Assembly (NCBI RefSeq): GCF_002157735.2
Contig: NZ_AP018690.1
Span: 1 to 64,000, forward strand
Origin: Vibrio aphrogenes
GTDB lineage: Bacteria > Pseudomonadota > Gammaproteobacteria > Enterobacterales > Vibrionaceae
Length of the DNA stretch: 64,000 bases
Direction: 5' to 3'
The position numbers and the translations under genes were made by a program. The notes under the pieces are model-generated. The model did no database searches. It worked only from the letters and a program-made list of their open reading frames with translations, and had not been told where the DNA came from. Shown here piece after piece: positions 43,143-53,510 of the stretch. How positions within the stretch are numbered: the stretch's first letter is position 1; every line of letters begins with the position of its first letter.

Positions 43143-44366
43143 ATGTTATTAAAATGCTTATTATTTTTGATTGCGTTTGTGGTCGGTGCTGATGAGTTGA
43201 TGCTCGGGCCGATCTTAATGCCTATTGGTCATGACCTTGGTGTTGCGCCGGAAAGAGTGACCTTGTTTATTACGGCCTATAGCGTGGCATTAGCTATTAT
43301 TGCACCAACGTTAGGGGCATTATCGGATCGATATGGACGATTAAATATTATGTTGCCAGCGGCCATATTATTTGGTTTTGCCTCGATAGCAACTGGGCTG
43401 GTGGCAAGTTTTGAAATCGGATTAGCCACTCGAGTGATCACGGGTATTGCCAGCGCTGGTATGTTGCCTATTGCGTTTGCTATGGCTGCGGATGCACCAG
43501 CAAAAGAAGCGGTTCGTCGAATTGCTTGGGTACAAGCGGGGTTAACCTTTGGTATGATTTCCAGCCCAGCCTTTGGCGCTCTTGTGGCTGAGTGGTTCTC
43601 ATGGCGCACGGCCTTTATGGTATTGGGTGTTGCTGCTTGGGTATTGGCAATGGGGTTAGTGGTGCAATCTCTAAATGCAAAAAAAGCATCTCAAGCCGTT
43701 GCTAATTTAGCGGAAGGCCATACAACTAAAGACGATACAGTTAAAGAGAATACAGCTTTCCAAACGCCAGATCAGAATGAGGAGCAAACCGCTACGACGA
43801 CGATTTGGGCGCTCCCCGGCGCAAAAGGAGCCTTATTAGCTATGTGTTTAGGATTGGGCGGCGGTATTGGTCTGTTTAATCTGGTTGGACAGCACTTGCG
43901 TGATCAGTTTGCCGTTTCCATGTGGTTAGTCGGTGGCTTATATGCAGCTTTAGGCGTGATCAGTGTGATCGGCAATATGTTGATGCCACGTGCGATTGTA
44001 ATCTTTGGCAATGGTCGCCGTGTGATGCGTGGCGCTTTGGTGGCGTGTGTTATCGTCAGTGTGGCGTTTTATGCTGCCCCAGTTGAACATTGGACGCTGT
44101 TATTGGTGCCGTTATTTTTTTGGTCGATGGCTGGTGGCATTGGTTCTCCAGCGTTACAAAGTTATATCGCCCAATTGTCACAGCAACATCGTGGTATGTT
44201 AATGTCGATGGGGATGACCATGATGCATATTGGCGTGGCCCTTTGGTCTGCGGTTGCCGGGTTGGCATACAGCTATGGTGTCATGGCGATGTCGGGAGTG
44301 GCAATGCTGTTATTTGGCGGGGCGATTTGGGCGCTACGTCCAAGCAAGAACCGTGCGCCTATTTAA
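43143..44366 (+). CDS. MFS transporter downstream of ABC-F
   Basis: A 407-residue 12-TM major facilitator. Motif A reads GALSDRYGRLNIM, and GPILMPIGHDLGVAPERVTLFITAYSVALA is typical of drug-efflux DHA1 or sugar-efflux carriers. A long polar loop at about 180-220 (KKASQAVANLAEGHTTKDD...) joins the two halves. It starts 16 bases after the ABC-F stop, so it shares that operon and its leader control. Substrate unknown. Confidence 0.88.
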   Translation: MLLKCLLFLIAFVVGADELMLGPILMPIGHDLGVAPERVTLFITAYSVALAIIAPTLGALSDRYGRLNIMLPAAILFGFASIATGLVASFEIGLATRVITGIASAGMLPIAFAMAADAPAKEAVRRIAWVQAGLTFGMISSPAFGALVAEWFSWRTAFMVLGVAAWVLAMGLVVQSLNAKKASQAVANLAEGHTTKDDTVKENTAFQTPDQNEEQTATTTIWALPGAKGALLAMCLGLGGGIGLFNLVGQHLRDQFAVSMWLVGGLYAALGVISVIGNMLMPRAIVIFGNGRRVMRGALVACVIVSVAFYAAPVEHWTLLLVPLFFWSMAGGIGSPALQSYIAQLSQQHRGMLMSMGMTMMHIGVALWSAVAGLAYSYGVMAMSGVAMLLFGGAIWALRPSKNRAPI

Positions 44367-44372
44367 CTCTAC

Positions 44373-44410
44373 GTTGAGGTTAAATAGCAGATAGCAGTTG
44401 AGGTTAAATA
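44373..44410. repeat. two half copies of the dispersed palindrome
   Basis: GTTGAGGTTAAATA occurs twice as direct repeats at 44373-44386 and 44397-44410. It matches the right-hand end of the elements at 6145 and 35652. The rest of the element is missing. Confidence 0.7.
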
Positions 44411-44444
44411 ATAGTTTGATGCGCTGCAGCATGAAACCAAGATG

Positions 44445-44483
44445 AAAAAAGCGAGCACTGATATTTGAAGTGCTCGCTTTTTT
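44445..44483. terminator. bidirectional intrinsic terminator
   Basis: Perfect 15-bp arms: AAAAAAGCGAGCACT (44445-44459) and AGTGCTCGCTTTTTT (44469-44483). It serves the MFS operon on one side and the convergent RND operon on the other. Confidence 0.93.
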
Positions 44484-44556
44484 ATAGCGAATTTTTTATA
44501 TCAAATAAGCGATCAAGGTTCGCTGTATATCCTTGTTTATTGAGTATGAGTCATTA

Positions 44557-47500
44557 TTAGTCGTGCACTTTACGCGCCGTATGGAACAATTTACAAATTA
44601 ACACAAAGAATAATGGCGCAAAGTAAATCACCAATAAAGTAGCAAAGACAATCCCCCCCATTACCGAAGTACCGATTGCATTTCGAGCATTGGCACCCGC
44701 ACCAGTACTTAACACCAGCGGTAGTACACCAAGCCCAAAGGCAAGCGATGTCATGATGATAGGGCGCAAACGCATTTCACACGCTTGAATGGTGGCGTCT
44801 AAGAGATCCATTCCCTTATCGTAGAGCTCTTTTGCGAACTCAATGATTAAAATCGCATTTTTCGCGGTTAAACCAATGGTTGTTAAGACCCCAACTTGGA
44901 AGTAGACATCGTTTTCAAGACCACGCAACATGATGGTGATCAATGCCCCTAGTATCCCGAGAGGAACCACTAAAATGATCGCAAGTGGAATATTCCAGCT
45001 TTCGTATAAAACGGCTAAGCAGAGGAATACCATCAGAACCGAAATCGCATATAAGATAGGCGCTTGGTTACCGGCTTCAATTTCTTGATAAGACATTCCG
45101 GTCCAGCTGACTTGCACATCACTGGATACTTCAGCGGCGATTCTATTGATTTCATCCATCGCTTCACCGGTACTGTAACCGGGTGCTGCTTCCCCAACAA
45201 TTTCAACTGCAGAGTTACCGTTATAACGCTGTAGCTGTGGCGAGCCTTGTCCCCAATGCGAGGTACTGAAAGCGGAGATTGGCACCATTTCATCTTGATC
45301 ATTACGGACATACCATAAGTTCAGATCTTCAGGTGTCATACGATAAGCGGCGTCGGCTTGGATGTAGACTTTTTTCGAACGACCATGATCGATGAAGTCA
45401 TTGACATACGACGAGGCCCAAGCAATCGAAAGCGTTTGGTTGATGTCATCAATATCCACGCCATAGACTTTGGCTTTGGCATAATCGATATCCAAGAACA
45501 GTTGGGCAGTATCTTCTAAACCATTAGGACGGGTCTTTTGTAAGATCGGGCTTTGTGCTGCTTTAGCGAGGATTTGATTACGAATTTCAATTAATTTGTC
45601 ATGACCGACTCCCGTCATGTCTTCCAAATAAAAATCGAAGCCGGTGGCATTACCCAGTTCACGAATTGCTGGGTTATTGAAGGCAAATATTTGCGCATTC
45701 TTATAGCCGACAAAGTGCTGAGTGACACGGTTAATAATGGAGTCAACATCCATCCCTTCACCGGTTCGCTCCGACCAATCTTTCAAACCAATAAACGCCA
45801 TACCGGCATTTTGACCAGAGCCTGAGAAGTTAAATCCAGCGACACTGAAGACATGATCGACGGTGTCTTTTTCATTTTCTTCAAAGTAATCTTTCACATC
45901 CAACATGACTTCTTGAGTGGCTTTTATTGTCGTGCCGGTTGGAGTTGTCACCATCACGACAAAGTCACCTTGATCTTCAGTTGGTAAGAATGAGCTTGGT
46001 AATGAATGATACAAATAGGCGGTACCTAAAAATAGCAGAGCGTAGATACCGATAAAGCGTAATGGGCGTTGTAATACCACTTTAACTGAATGATGATATT
46101 TACCTAATAAGCGGTCAAATGTGCGGTTAAACCAGCCAAAAAAGCCGCGAGAAGCAACCTTATCATTCGCTTTTAATAATGTGGCACACAACACTGGCGT
46201 TAAGACCAAAGCCACAATAACAGACAAGATCATGGCAGAGACAATCGTAAGTGAAAACTGTTTGTAAATCACCCCGGTTGAGCCCGACATAAAGGCCATA
46301 GGAATAAACACCACTGACAACACCATAGTGATCCCAACTAAGGCACTGGTGATTTGTCCCATGGATTTTTTGGTCGCTTCTAAAGGAGAGAGTTTTTCCT
46401 CATGCATCAAACGTTCAACGTTCTCAACCACCACGATGGCATCATCCACCAACAACCCGATTGCCAACACTAAACCAAACATGGTTAAGGTGTTGATTGA
46501 GAACCCCAGCACCGACATGACGCCAAAAGTACCCAATAACACCACTGGAACTGCAATGGTTGGGATCAAGGTGGCACGCCAGTTTTGTAAAAACAGCAGC
46601 ATCACAAAGAAAACCAAGACGATGGCTTCAAAAAGTGTTTTAACCACCTCGGTGATCGAAATACGAATAAAGCGGTTATTATCCGTGGTTTTTACCATAG
46701 ATAAGCCTTCAGGGAAGCTTTTTGATAGCTCCGCTAATTTCGCATCCACGGCGTTTTGCGTATCTAATGAGTTGGCACCAGCGGCTAACGTAATCGCAAT
46801 ACCAGAGGCATCGTGCCCCATGTAAGAAGGTAGAACCGAAGAGCTTTCACTGGCTAATTCAACACGAGCAACATCTTTTAATAAAACTTGCGAACCATCG
46901 CTTTCGACTTTAATTAAGATGTTTTTAAATTCATCGACCGTAGTTAATAAGCTTTGCGCGGTAATGGTGGCATTGATTAGCTGTGAATCGAGCGCAGGTG
47001 TACCGCCCACTTGCCCAACAGTGACTTGGCTATTTTGCACAGACACGGCACTTGAGACATCGACTGGTGTTAAGTTGTAGCTGTTTAATTTGGCCGGATC
47101 TAACCAAATACGCATCGCATAAGAAGGGCCAAAAATGGTGACATCACCCACGCCATTGACACGACTGATGACGTCTTTCAAATTTGAATTTGCGTAATCT
47201 TGGATATCGCCAGCACTTAAGCTGCCATCTGGAGAATAAAGGTTAGTCACTGACATAAAGCCAGAGGTGCTTTTTGTTACCGAGACCCCTTGGTTTTGTA
47301 CCGCAGTCGGTAGGTTACTAGAGACTTGCTGTAAGCTGTTTTGTACCTGAACTTGAGCAATGTCAGGGTCAGTATCAGCACTAAAGGTCAGCGTAGTACT
47401 GGCACTACCAGAAGAATCACTGGTTGAGGTCATGTACAATAAATTATCTAGCCCGGTCATCCCTTGTTCAATAACCTGAGTGACACTGTCTTCAATATCT

Positions 47501-47670
47501 TTAGCTGAGGCCCCTGTATATGAGGTGGAAATCTTGACTGACGGTGGGGCAATGGTTGGGTATTGTGCGATCGGCAGTGTGATGATGGCCGCAATACCAG
47601 ACAGCATGATCACAATCGCAATCACCCACGCAAAGATGGGTCTTTTAATAAAAAAGTTAGATAAAGACAT
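44557..47670 (-). CDS. RND efflux pump inner-membrane transporter (AcrB-like, HAE1)
   Basis: A 1037-residue RND transporter. It begins [19 protein letters not shown] and has 12 TM segments with two large periplasmic loops. The proton-relay residues are present: the Asp pair in [18 protein letters not shown] (TM4) and Lys in [13 protein letters not shown] (TM10). Docking-loop and porter sequences follow AcrB (GSSVQ-type region replaced by [13 protein letters not shown]). It pumps drugs, bile salts or dyes with the adjacent adaptor and a TolC-like channel encoded elsewhere. The ATG at 47670 is one codon after a GTG that directly follows the adaptor stop. Confidence 0.93.
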   Translation of the reverse strand: MSLSNFFIKRPIFAWVIAIVIMLSGIAAIITLPIAQYPTIAPPSVKISTSYTGASAKDIEDSVTQVIEQGMTGLDNLLYMTSTSDSSGSASTTLTFSADTDPDIAQVQVQNSLQQVSSNLPTAVQNQGVSVTKSTSGFMSVTNLYSPDGSLSAGDIQDYANSNLKDVISRVNGVGDVTIFGPSYAMRIWLDPAKLNSYNLTPVDVSSAVSVQNSQVTVGQVGGTPALDSQLINATITAQSLLTTVDEFKNILIKVESDGSQVLLKDVARVELASESSSVLPSYMGHDASGIAITLAAGANSLDTQNAVDAKLAELSKSFPEGLSMVKTTDNNRFIRISITEVVKTLFEAIVLVFFVMLLFLQNWRATLIPTIAVPVVLLGTFGVMSVLGFSINTLTMFGLVLAIGLLVDDAIVVVENVERLMHEEKLSPLEATKKSMGQITSALVGITMVLSVVFIPMAFMSGSTGVIYKQFSLTIVSAMILSVIVALVLTPVLCATLLKANDKVASRGFFGWFNRTFDRLLGKYHHSVKVVLQRPLRFIGIYALLFLGTAYLYHSLPSSFLPTEDQGDFVVMVTTPTGTTIKATQEVMLDVKDYFEENEKDTVDHVFSVAGFNFSGSGQNAGMAFIGLKDWSERTGEGMDVDSIINRVTQHFVGYKNAQIFAFNNPAIRELGNATGFDFYLEDMTGVGHDKLIEIRNQILAKAAQSPILQKTRPNGLEDTAQLFLDIDYAKAKVYGVDIDDINQTLSIAWASSYVNDFIDHGRSKKVYIQADAAYRMTPEDLNLWYVRNDQDEMVPISAFSTSHWGQGSPQLQRYNGNSAVEIVGEAAPGYSTGEAMDEINRIAAEVSSDVQVSWTGMSYQEIEAGNQAPILYAISVLMVFLCLAVLYESWNIPLAIILVVPLGILGALITIMLRGLENDVYFQVGVLTTIGLTAKNAILIIEFAKELYDKGMDLLDATIQACEMRLRPIIMTSLAFGLGVLPLVLSTGAGANARNAIGTSVMGGIVFATLLVIYFAPLFFVLICKLFHTARKVHD

Positions 47671-47673
47671 CAC

Positions 47674-48855
47674 TTACCCCTTATTGCTTTCAGTTTGGGG
47701 AGTTGTGTTTGTCGTTGAGGTGGTAGCGCTGGTTTGGCTATCAACGATAACGTCGATATCATTTTTCATATTGATGATGTTGCTGATAACGACGTGGTCA
47801 CCTTGGCTTAGACCTTCTTTGACAATCCAACCATTGTCCACTTCATTGCCTAATACTACGGCTTTTTTCTCTGTTTTATTGTCGGCATTGACAACAAAGA
47901 CGGAAGGGGCTCCAGATTGACTTCTGACTACCGCCGACTGAGGAACCACTAAGTACTCACGTGCTTCTGGCATCGAAATATGGGCACGCACGTACATCCC
48001 AGGCAATAGTGCTCGGTTTGGGTTAGGAATACTTGCTCGTAATGTGATGGTCCCTGTAGAGTCAGACACGAGAGTATTGGAAAACTCTAAATGACCTACT
48101 TGGTCGTAGGCGCTACCATCTTCTAGGGTAACGGTAACGGGGATCTCTGCACCATCTTTGAGTAAATTGGAAAAATCTTGTTTGATTTTATAAATTTCGA
48201 CAGAAGACTGCTGCATATCGATATAGACATTGTCGGTTTGAGTAATGGTGGTTAAATAAGAAGATTGCTCGGCAGTTAATAATGAGCCTTCAGAAACGGT
48301 AGAAATGCCGGCTTGTCCTGAGATTGGGGCTTTAATTTGAGTGTAAGATAACTCGATATTGGCATAATCCAGTGCCGCTTGGTAGACCGCAACATTGGCT
48401 TGCGCTTCTAGATAAGCCGCTTCTGCATCATCGTAGTCTTGTTGACTAGTCAGTTTTTTTCTTAGCAATTCTTTATAGCGAACTTCGTTTTTTTTGGCGG
48501 TATCACGAGTGGCAATGGCTTTTTTTAGCTGCGCTTTGGCACTGTTTACATTGGATTGGTAGGTGGTTGGATCAATCTGATATAACACATCGCCTTCTTT
48601 AACCAGAGAGCCTTCGGTATATAAGCGACTTTTTAAGATGCCGGTAACTTGTGGTCTCACTTCGGCTTGATTATAAGCGGCAATACGACCAGGAAGTTCA
48701 TTCGTTAATCTTAATGTTGTCGGCTCTAAATTAAGGACATCGACATGAAGAGGAGCCATCGCTGGTCTAGCTTCTGAACCCGGGTCATTACACCCCAGAA
48801 GTACAAAAGAAAGGAGCAAACACAAGGGTAACCTTAAACGGTTAAGAAAATACAT
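47674..48855 (-). CDS. RND efflux periplasmic adaptor (AcrA-like lipoprotein)
   Basis: A 393-residue membrane-fusion protein. The lipobox VLLGC puts Cys at residue 22. The order is beta-barrel and lipoyl parts (RIAAYNQAEVRPQVTGILKSRLYTEGSLVKEGDVLYQIDP), an alpha-hairpin (NSAKAQLKKAIATRDTAKKNEVRYKELLRKKLTSQQDYDDAEAAYLEAQ), then the lipoyl return and barrel (LPGMYVRAHISMPEAREYLVVPQSAVVRS). It bridges the RND transporter to TolC. The RND gene follows at once. Divergent from a marR gene. Confidence 0.92.
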   Translation of the reverse strand: MYFLNRLRLPLCLLLSFVLLGCNDPGSEARPAMAPLHVDVLNLEPTTLRLTNELPGRIAAYNQAEVRPQVTGILKSRLYTEGSLVKEGDVLYQIDPTTYQSNVNSAKAQLKKAIATRDTAKKNEVRYKELLRKKLTSQQDYDDAEAAYLEAQANVAVYQAALDYANIELSYTQIKAPISGQAGISTVSEGSLLTAEQSSYLTTITQTDNVYIDMQQSSVEIYKIKQDFSNLLKDGAEIPVTVTLEDGSAYDQVGHLEFSNTLVSDSTGTITLRASIPNPNRALLPGMYVRAHISMPEAREYLVVPQSAVVRSQSGAPSVFVVNADNKTEKKAVVLGNEVDNGWIVKEGLSQGDHVVISNIINMKNDIDVIVDSQTSATTSTTNTTPQTESNKG

Positions 48856-49063
48856 ATAGACACCTTTACTGTAAATGATAATGGGTAGCGTGAGTTTCCA
48901 ACGGCGGTTATCTCATCACGGGCCTAGGTTCATCATAGGTTTAAGCTCATCACTGATCTAGGGTGAGAGTAGGCCATGTGCAGAAGCGCGGTGGTTTGAC
49001 ACTGCGAATCCGACTTAAATGAATCTTTATTTTCTGCGCACTGTCAAACATGGCACAGAAACT

Positions 49064-49118
49064 TTGTTGTATCTGCAACAAAATTATTATATTGCGAGAA
49101 ATGTTGTATCTGCAACAA
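49064..49118. promoter_or_regulatory. duplicated MarR operators
   Basis: The same 16-mer TGTTGTATCTGCAACA occurs at 49065-49080 and 49102-49117, 37 bp apart. Each is an inverted repeat (TTGTTG or TGTTG facing CAACAA). They sit in the space between the RND operon and marR, and a -10-like TATACT follows at 49131. The MarR protein encoded at 49198 is the likely binder. Confidence 0.75.
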
Positions 49119-49197
49119 TTTTTTGTGTTATATACTATAAGGCTTAGCATAGGACGCTATTTTTCTCATTATAAAATCAACAATAAGAAGCCTAACG

Positions 49198-49641
49198 ATG
49201 AAAACACTCCTTAACGAAAAAATTGAACGTCAACCGATGTTTCTTTGTGGTGCAATTCACCGTCTTTTTCGCAATCGTGTCGCCGCTGAATTAGCCAAAC
49301 AGCAATTGATGACTCTGGAAATGTCGAGATATCTTGCTGCGGTACAAGAAAACAGTCCGCTCAATCAGCAGCAACTGGCAGACATTGTTAAAAATGAACG
49401 CAGCGCCACAAAACGTATGGTGGATAACTTGGTTGAGCATGGTTATCTCACCACTTCCAAAGCTGAACACAACAAAAAAATCAAGATGTTACACATAACG
49501 CCATTAGCAGAAGATGAGCTGAAAAAAGTAAAAACTCATATTACCGCTATCGAATGTCAACTTTTCGAGTGTTTGACAGAAGATGAGTTCAATGAGTTTT
49601 TACGCTTAATCCGTAAAATGGGTTCGGAACATCTCGGTTAG
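49198..49641 (+). CDS. MarR-family regulator of the RND operon
   Basis: A 147-residue MarR protein. The winged helix is in SPLNQQQLADIVKNERSATKRMVDNLVEHGYLTTSKAEHNKKIKMLHITPL. N- and C-terminal helices form the dimer (IHRLFRNRVAAELAKQQLM, ECLTEDEFNEFLRLIRKMG). Being divergent from the RND pump with duplicated operators between, it probably represses both. The Cys18 near the start (MFLCGAIHRL) might sense oxidation; this is not proven. Confidence 0.88.
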   Translation: MKTLLNEKIERQPMFLCGAIHRLFRNRVAAELAKQQLMTLEMSRYLAAVQENSPLNQQQLADIVKNERSATKRMVDNLVEHGYLTTSKAEHNKKIKMLHITPLAEDELKKVKTHITAIECQLFECLTEDEFNEFLRLIRKMGSEHLG

Positions 49642-49682
49642 ATTACCAGAGTGAATCAGTTAATTCTTGGTATTTTCTAACC

Positions 49683-50840
49683 TTATAGATTGTGGACGTC
49701 GTGATTGCGTTTTTGTTCCTTAGGCTGAAGAAATAAACCAACGATCACCAAGACACAGACCATGAGTGAGCTGAGAAAGACATGACTCGCTTCTCCGGGA
49801 ATATATTCAATAAATGATGTTAGGAACTGACCAGAAAATACCGACATCGTAAAGTAAGATAAATTACGTCCACGGACATTCGCTGCGCTGCGTTCAACGG
49901 TCATGTGATTGAGTAAAGGAATACTAAAACCGAATCCTGCCCCATTAAAAATAGCTCCCATCACCAAAACCAAAGTACCATCTTGGGTAAAACATAAGCT
50001 GGCCACGCCATAACAAAGGAACGCTACTATCAATATTTTTGATTCGCTCATGGCGTTGGTCAGTTTGGGCATAAAGTGAGCGGCAACAACAGCGACTAAT
50101 GAGATAAAAGCTAATAAAAAGCCTACTTGGTCTTCGGTATAATTTTGTGCGTGCATGGTTTTGGGTAACGAAACAATGGCGGTGAAGAAAGTCACCATCG
50201 ACAGTACTGCGACTAAGTAAATACCTTTTAATGTTAAGCCTTGTGTTGTTTCAGTATGTTGGCTTTGATTGTCGGTACTAGGCTCTGCTGGGTGTTGACG
50301 TGGCACAAAAAGCACCAGCATGATTAAAAAGACCCAAGCAATTAAATATAAAGACAAAGGCAAGGCCCAGTGCTGAGTGGCTAACATGCCGCCAATGAAT
50401 AAGAAAATTACCCCGCCCAATTCGATGGCCATGCCTTGTTTGGCGATCATGCCTAAGCGTGCTTTGCCAAAATACCATTGTGAAATCAAAACAGTACAAC
50501 CGGCCATTACTACCGAAGTGATCCCACCTAATAAAATGCGGTTAATAAATACTGCTACTGGGCCATGCAACCAATAGACGGTGACGCCTAACAATCCGTA
50601 AAAAAACAGACCATAAATCAAGGAAGGGTAAGCCCCAAATTTGTCGATGAGTTTGCCGGCTGCAGGAGCAAAAATAACAGCGCCTAACGCGGGCAATGTC
50701 ATTAATAACACTGAGTTATCTGTCACACCGAGGGCTTCGGATAAACTGATCAATCCCGGAGCAACTACCGCCCCGACCATGATGGTTAAACAGGCAATAC
50801 ACAATAAGGTGTAGCGGCCTAAAGCGCTTAAATTTTTCAT
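49683..50840 (-). CDS. MFS transporter (12 TM)
   Basis: A 385-residue major facilitator. Motif A reads AAGKLIDKFGAYPSLIYG, and the first TM is LLCIACLTIMVGAVVAPGL. It resembles YfmO/YnfM-type or cyanate-type drug carriers, but the substrate is not evident. The gene converges on the marR gene 41 bases away. The C-terminal tail is short and charged (KEQKRNHDVHNL). Confidence 0.83.
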   Translation of the reverse strand: MKNLSALGRYTLLCIACLTIMVGAVVAPGLISLSEALGVTDNSVLLMTLPALGAVIFAPAAGKLIDKFGAYPSLIYGLFFYGLLGVTVYWLHGPVAVFINRILLGGITSVVMAGCTVLISQWYFGKARLGMIAKQGMAIELGGVIFLFIGGMLATQHWALPLSLYLIAWVFLIMLVLFVPRQHPAEPSTDNQSQHTETTQGLTLKGIYLVAVLSMVTFFTAIVSLPKTMHAQNYTEDQVGFLLAFISLVAVVAAHFMPKLTNAMSESKILIVAFLCYGVASLCFTQDGTLVLVMGAIFNGAGFGFSIPLLNHMTVERSAANVRGRNLSYFTMSVFSGQFLTSFIEYIPGEASHVFLSSLMVCVLVIVGLFLQPKEQKRNHDVHNL

Positions 50841-51189
50841 AGCAATACCTAAAACAATGCCAAAAGTTGGTTAAAAAGAAAGGCGAGTGATTGAAGAAAA
50901 ATAATAAAGCGTCCACATGAATAACAAAAATGATAAAAAACTATCGAATCTATGCCTTATTTGTATAGATTCAACAATGAATAGGATTGAGAGGGCATGA
51001 ATGAGACGGTGAGAACATGGATGAGATAGAAAGAGGTGGGAGCCTTGGAAATAGACTCAATGTTGAATCAACAAGCTAGGCAAAGTTACCTAGCCTGAGA
51101 TTTATTAGTCTTTTGCTGTTAAATTTCAGCCTGCTGTTGTTAAGTTCAGCTTTTCACTTATTTATTGCTGTCATTGTGTTGGAAACAAA
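50841..51189. other. 349-bp intergenic region
   Basis: It lies between the MFS start and the end of the LysR gene. A small stem GCTAGG/CCTAGC (51075-51080, 51089-51094) without a T run is present. Nothing else firm is seen. Confidence 0.5.
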
Positions 51190-52101
51190 TTAATCCGCCA
51201 TGAGGCGTTGGATTTCTTCTCTGGTATTTAAGGCGATGTCCACAAAAGCACGCGTAGTCGCACTTTGGTTCGATTGTTTATATTGAAGCTGCACGGGAAT
51301 ATAAGAGTTAGTTTTTTCTATTTCAATAAAATGACAGCCCTCACTGTACAACTTCCGCAGACAATATGGCGCAATGGCAACCCCCAATCCTGCTGCAACC
51401 TCAGTGACTAAGGTTTGCATGTGCCTAGGTTGGCTAATGATGTTGGGTGAAAAGCCAGCTTGTTTACACAGCATAATGGTTTCATCGAACAGCCCCAGAG
51501 CTTCATCGCGATTAAAAATAATGAAAGGATCTTCTTTTAATTGCGTGATCGTAATAGACGTTGCGGTCGCTAACGGGTGGTTTTCATTGACGATTGCCAC
51601 CAGTTTATCGATATAAATATCGTGTTTGAAATAATCATCCGCAATTGCATTTGGTAAAGGGCGAGAAAACGAAATATCAATTTGATCTTTTTTGAGCGCT
51701 TCTATTTGCTCTGTTGCCGTCATTTCAAACAAAGTAATGTGCACGTGGGGAAATTGCGCTTTATACAAGCGAACGAGCTTTGCCATAAAAGCCAAGCAGG
51801 CAGAACTTAAATGCGCAATATTAAGGGTGCCAAGTTGTCCGCTATGAGCACGTTTGACCTGGGTTTTCGCTTGCTCGGTTAAGGCTAAAATCGCTGAGGC
51901 ATCTTTGAGTAACTGCTCACCGGCTTGGGTAATAGTAACGTCTCTGGAATTGCGCTGAAAAAGCGTCACCCCAAGTTCACTTTCAAGTGCCGAAATATGG
52001 CGGCTGATCGCAGGCTGCACCGTATGCAATTGTTTGGCCGCATCGGAAAAGCTTTGATGTTTCGCCACACTGATGAAACTTTTTAACTGTTTGATATCCA
52101 T
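51190..52101 (-). CDS. LysR-family transcriptional regulator
   Basis: A 303-residue LysR protein with HTH FSDAAKQLHTVQPAISRHISALESELGVTLFQR at residues 17-49 and an effector-binding part (LGTLNIAHLSSACLAFMAKL, AAGLGVAIAPYCLRKL). It is divergent from the MFS gene at 52240 and probably controls it. Length and layout match the LysR at 25645, suggesting related CatR/BenM-type effector domains. Confidence 0.9.
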   Translation of the reverse strand: MDIKQLKSFISVAKHQSFSDAAKQLHTVQPAISRHISALESELGVTLFQRNSRDVTITQAGEQLLKDASAILALTEQAKTQVKRAHSGQLGTLNIAHLSSACLAFMAKLVRLYKAQFPHVHITLFEMTATEQIEALKKDQIDISFSRPLPNAIADDYFKHDIYIDKLVAIVNENHPLATATSITITQLKEDPFIIFNRDEALGLFDETIMLCKQAGFSPNIISQPRHMQTLVTEVAAGLGVAIAPYCLRKLYSEGCHFIEIEKTNSYIPVQLQYKQSNQSATTRAFVDIALNTREEIQRLMAD

Positions 52102-52239
52102 GATTGGCTCATTTTAATAATGATGGAGTCCATGAAAGGGCATCTATACAACTTTGATATAGATTCGATAAAATCTTATCATTTTTGTTATTCATCCGTA
52201 AGCATTATGCTGCTCTCATTGTTTTTTTCAAATGAGTTT

Positions 52240-53415
52240 ATGATGAATAATTCCACATCTTCTCCAACATTAAGTCGATTTATCTTATTGTTGATGACCA
52301 CAGCGATTGCCGCAACGGCGGCCAATTTATACTATAACCAACCGATTTTACCTTTGATCGCGCATGAATTTAATTTAAGTGATTCGCAAATTGGCGGTGT
52401 CCCTTCTTTAACCCAATTTGGTTACGCCTTTGCTTTATTATTTATTTCACCGCTTGGGGATTCCGTGCCTCGCCGCCGTTTAATTGGCATTTTGTCGTGC
52501 CTGTTAGTGGCCGCTTGTGTGGTGGCGGTGATCACGCCGAGCTTTTCATTATTATTATTAGCGGTCTTTTTGATTGGTGTCAGCGCCAATATTACCCAGC
52601 AATTAATTCCATTTGCGGCCTCAATGGTGACACCTGAACAAAAAGGCGCAACGCTAGGCACCTTAATGATGGGCTTAACGTTGGGCATTCTGTTATCACG
52701 GACCTTAAGTGGTTTCGTTGGAGAACATTTTGGCTGGCGCAGTGTATTTATTATGTCGGCATTATTGGCAGCGATCTTTGGCATTTTATTACGGGCCTTT
52801 TTACCTAAGAATCAACCGCAAACCAGCTTGAGCTATGGAGCGTTGTTAAAAAGTACCTTAGCGCTTTTTGTGCAACATAAGTCATTGCGTATTTATACCT
52901 TAGCCGGTGCTTGTTGGTTTGCCGCTTTTAATGTGTTGTGGGCGACCTTAGCCTTGTATGTGAGTGATGCACCATTTCACTATAATGCTCAACAAGCTGG
53001 TTTATTTGGTGTGATTGCTCTAGCGGGCGTGATCGGTGCCAAATCATCGGGTAAATGGGTGAATGCTCTTGGCTCCAGAAAACTGGTGATGATGGTGTTG
53101 ATTTTAGCAGCGATAGGGTTTGCGCTAACCGGAGTCTTTATCGGTAACTTATGGGCTTTAATTATCGGTATTATTCTGATTGATTTTGCTGTCTTCAGTG
53201 CGCAAGTTGCTAACCAAGTACGGGTGTTTAGCATTGACCCGAGTGCGCAAAGCCGTATCAATGGTATCTACATGTTGGGATATTATTTAGGTGGCGCGGT
53301 AGGCTCTGTTGCCGGGGTAAAAGCGTTTGCCTTGTACCAATGGCCAGGTGTGGTGGCGGTAAGTATTGCCTTTATCGTGTTTAGTATCGTGATTAACGCG
53401 CTGGCTAAAAAGTAG
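52240..53415 (+). CDS. MFS transporter (YgaY/YdhP-like)
   Basis: A 391-residue 12-TM major facilitator. It has AATAANLYYNQPILPLIAHEF in TM1, ISPLGDSVPRRRLIG as motif A, and GFVGEHFGWRSVFIMSALLAA near TM6. The frame opens at 52120, but the extra 40 residues lack family character; ATG 52240 (or 52243) gives the usual N-terminus. It is divergent from lysR and 95 bases before the dehalogenase gene, which might be co-regulated. Confidence 0.85.
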   Translation: MMNNSTSSPTLSRFILLLMTTAIAATAANLYYNQPILPLIAHEFNLSDSQIGGVPSLTQFGYAFALLFISPLGDSVPRRRLIGILSCLLVAACVVAVITPSFSLLLLAVFLIGVSANITQQLIPFAASMVTPEQKGATLGTLMMGLTLGILLSRTLSGFVGEHFGWRSVFIMSALLAAIFGILLRAFLPKNQPQTSLSYGALLKSTLALFVQHKSLRIYTLAGACWFAAFNVLWATLALYVSDAPFHYNAQQAGLFGVIALAGVIGAKSSGKWVNALGSRKLVMMVLILAAIGFALTGVFIGNLWALIIGIILIDFAVFSAQVANQVRVFSIDPSAQSRINGIYMLGYYLGGAVGSVAGVKAFALYQWPGVVAVSIAFIVFSIVINALAKK

Positions 53416-53510
53416 CCTTAATTTAAACCAAAGGTATCGTGAGTTAGCCATGCTGTGAGCTCACGGTATTTTAGCTAGCCTGATTTTTAACTCATTACAG
53501 GATGAATCCC

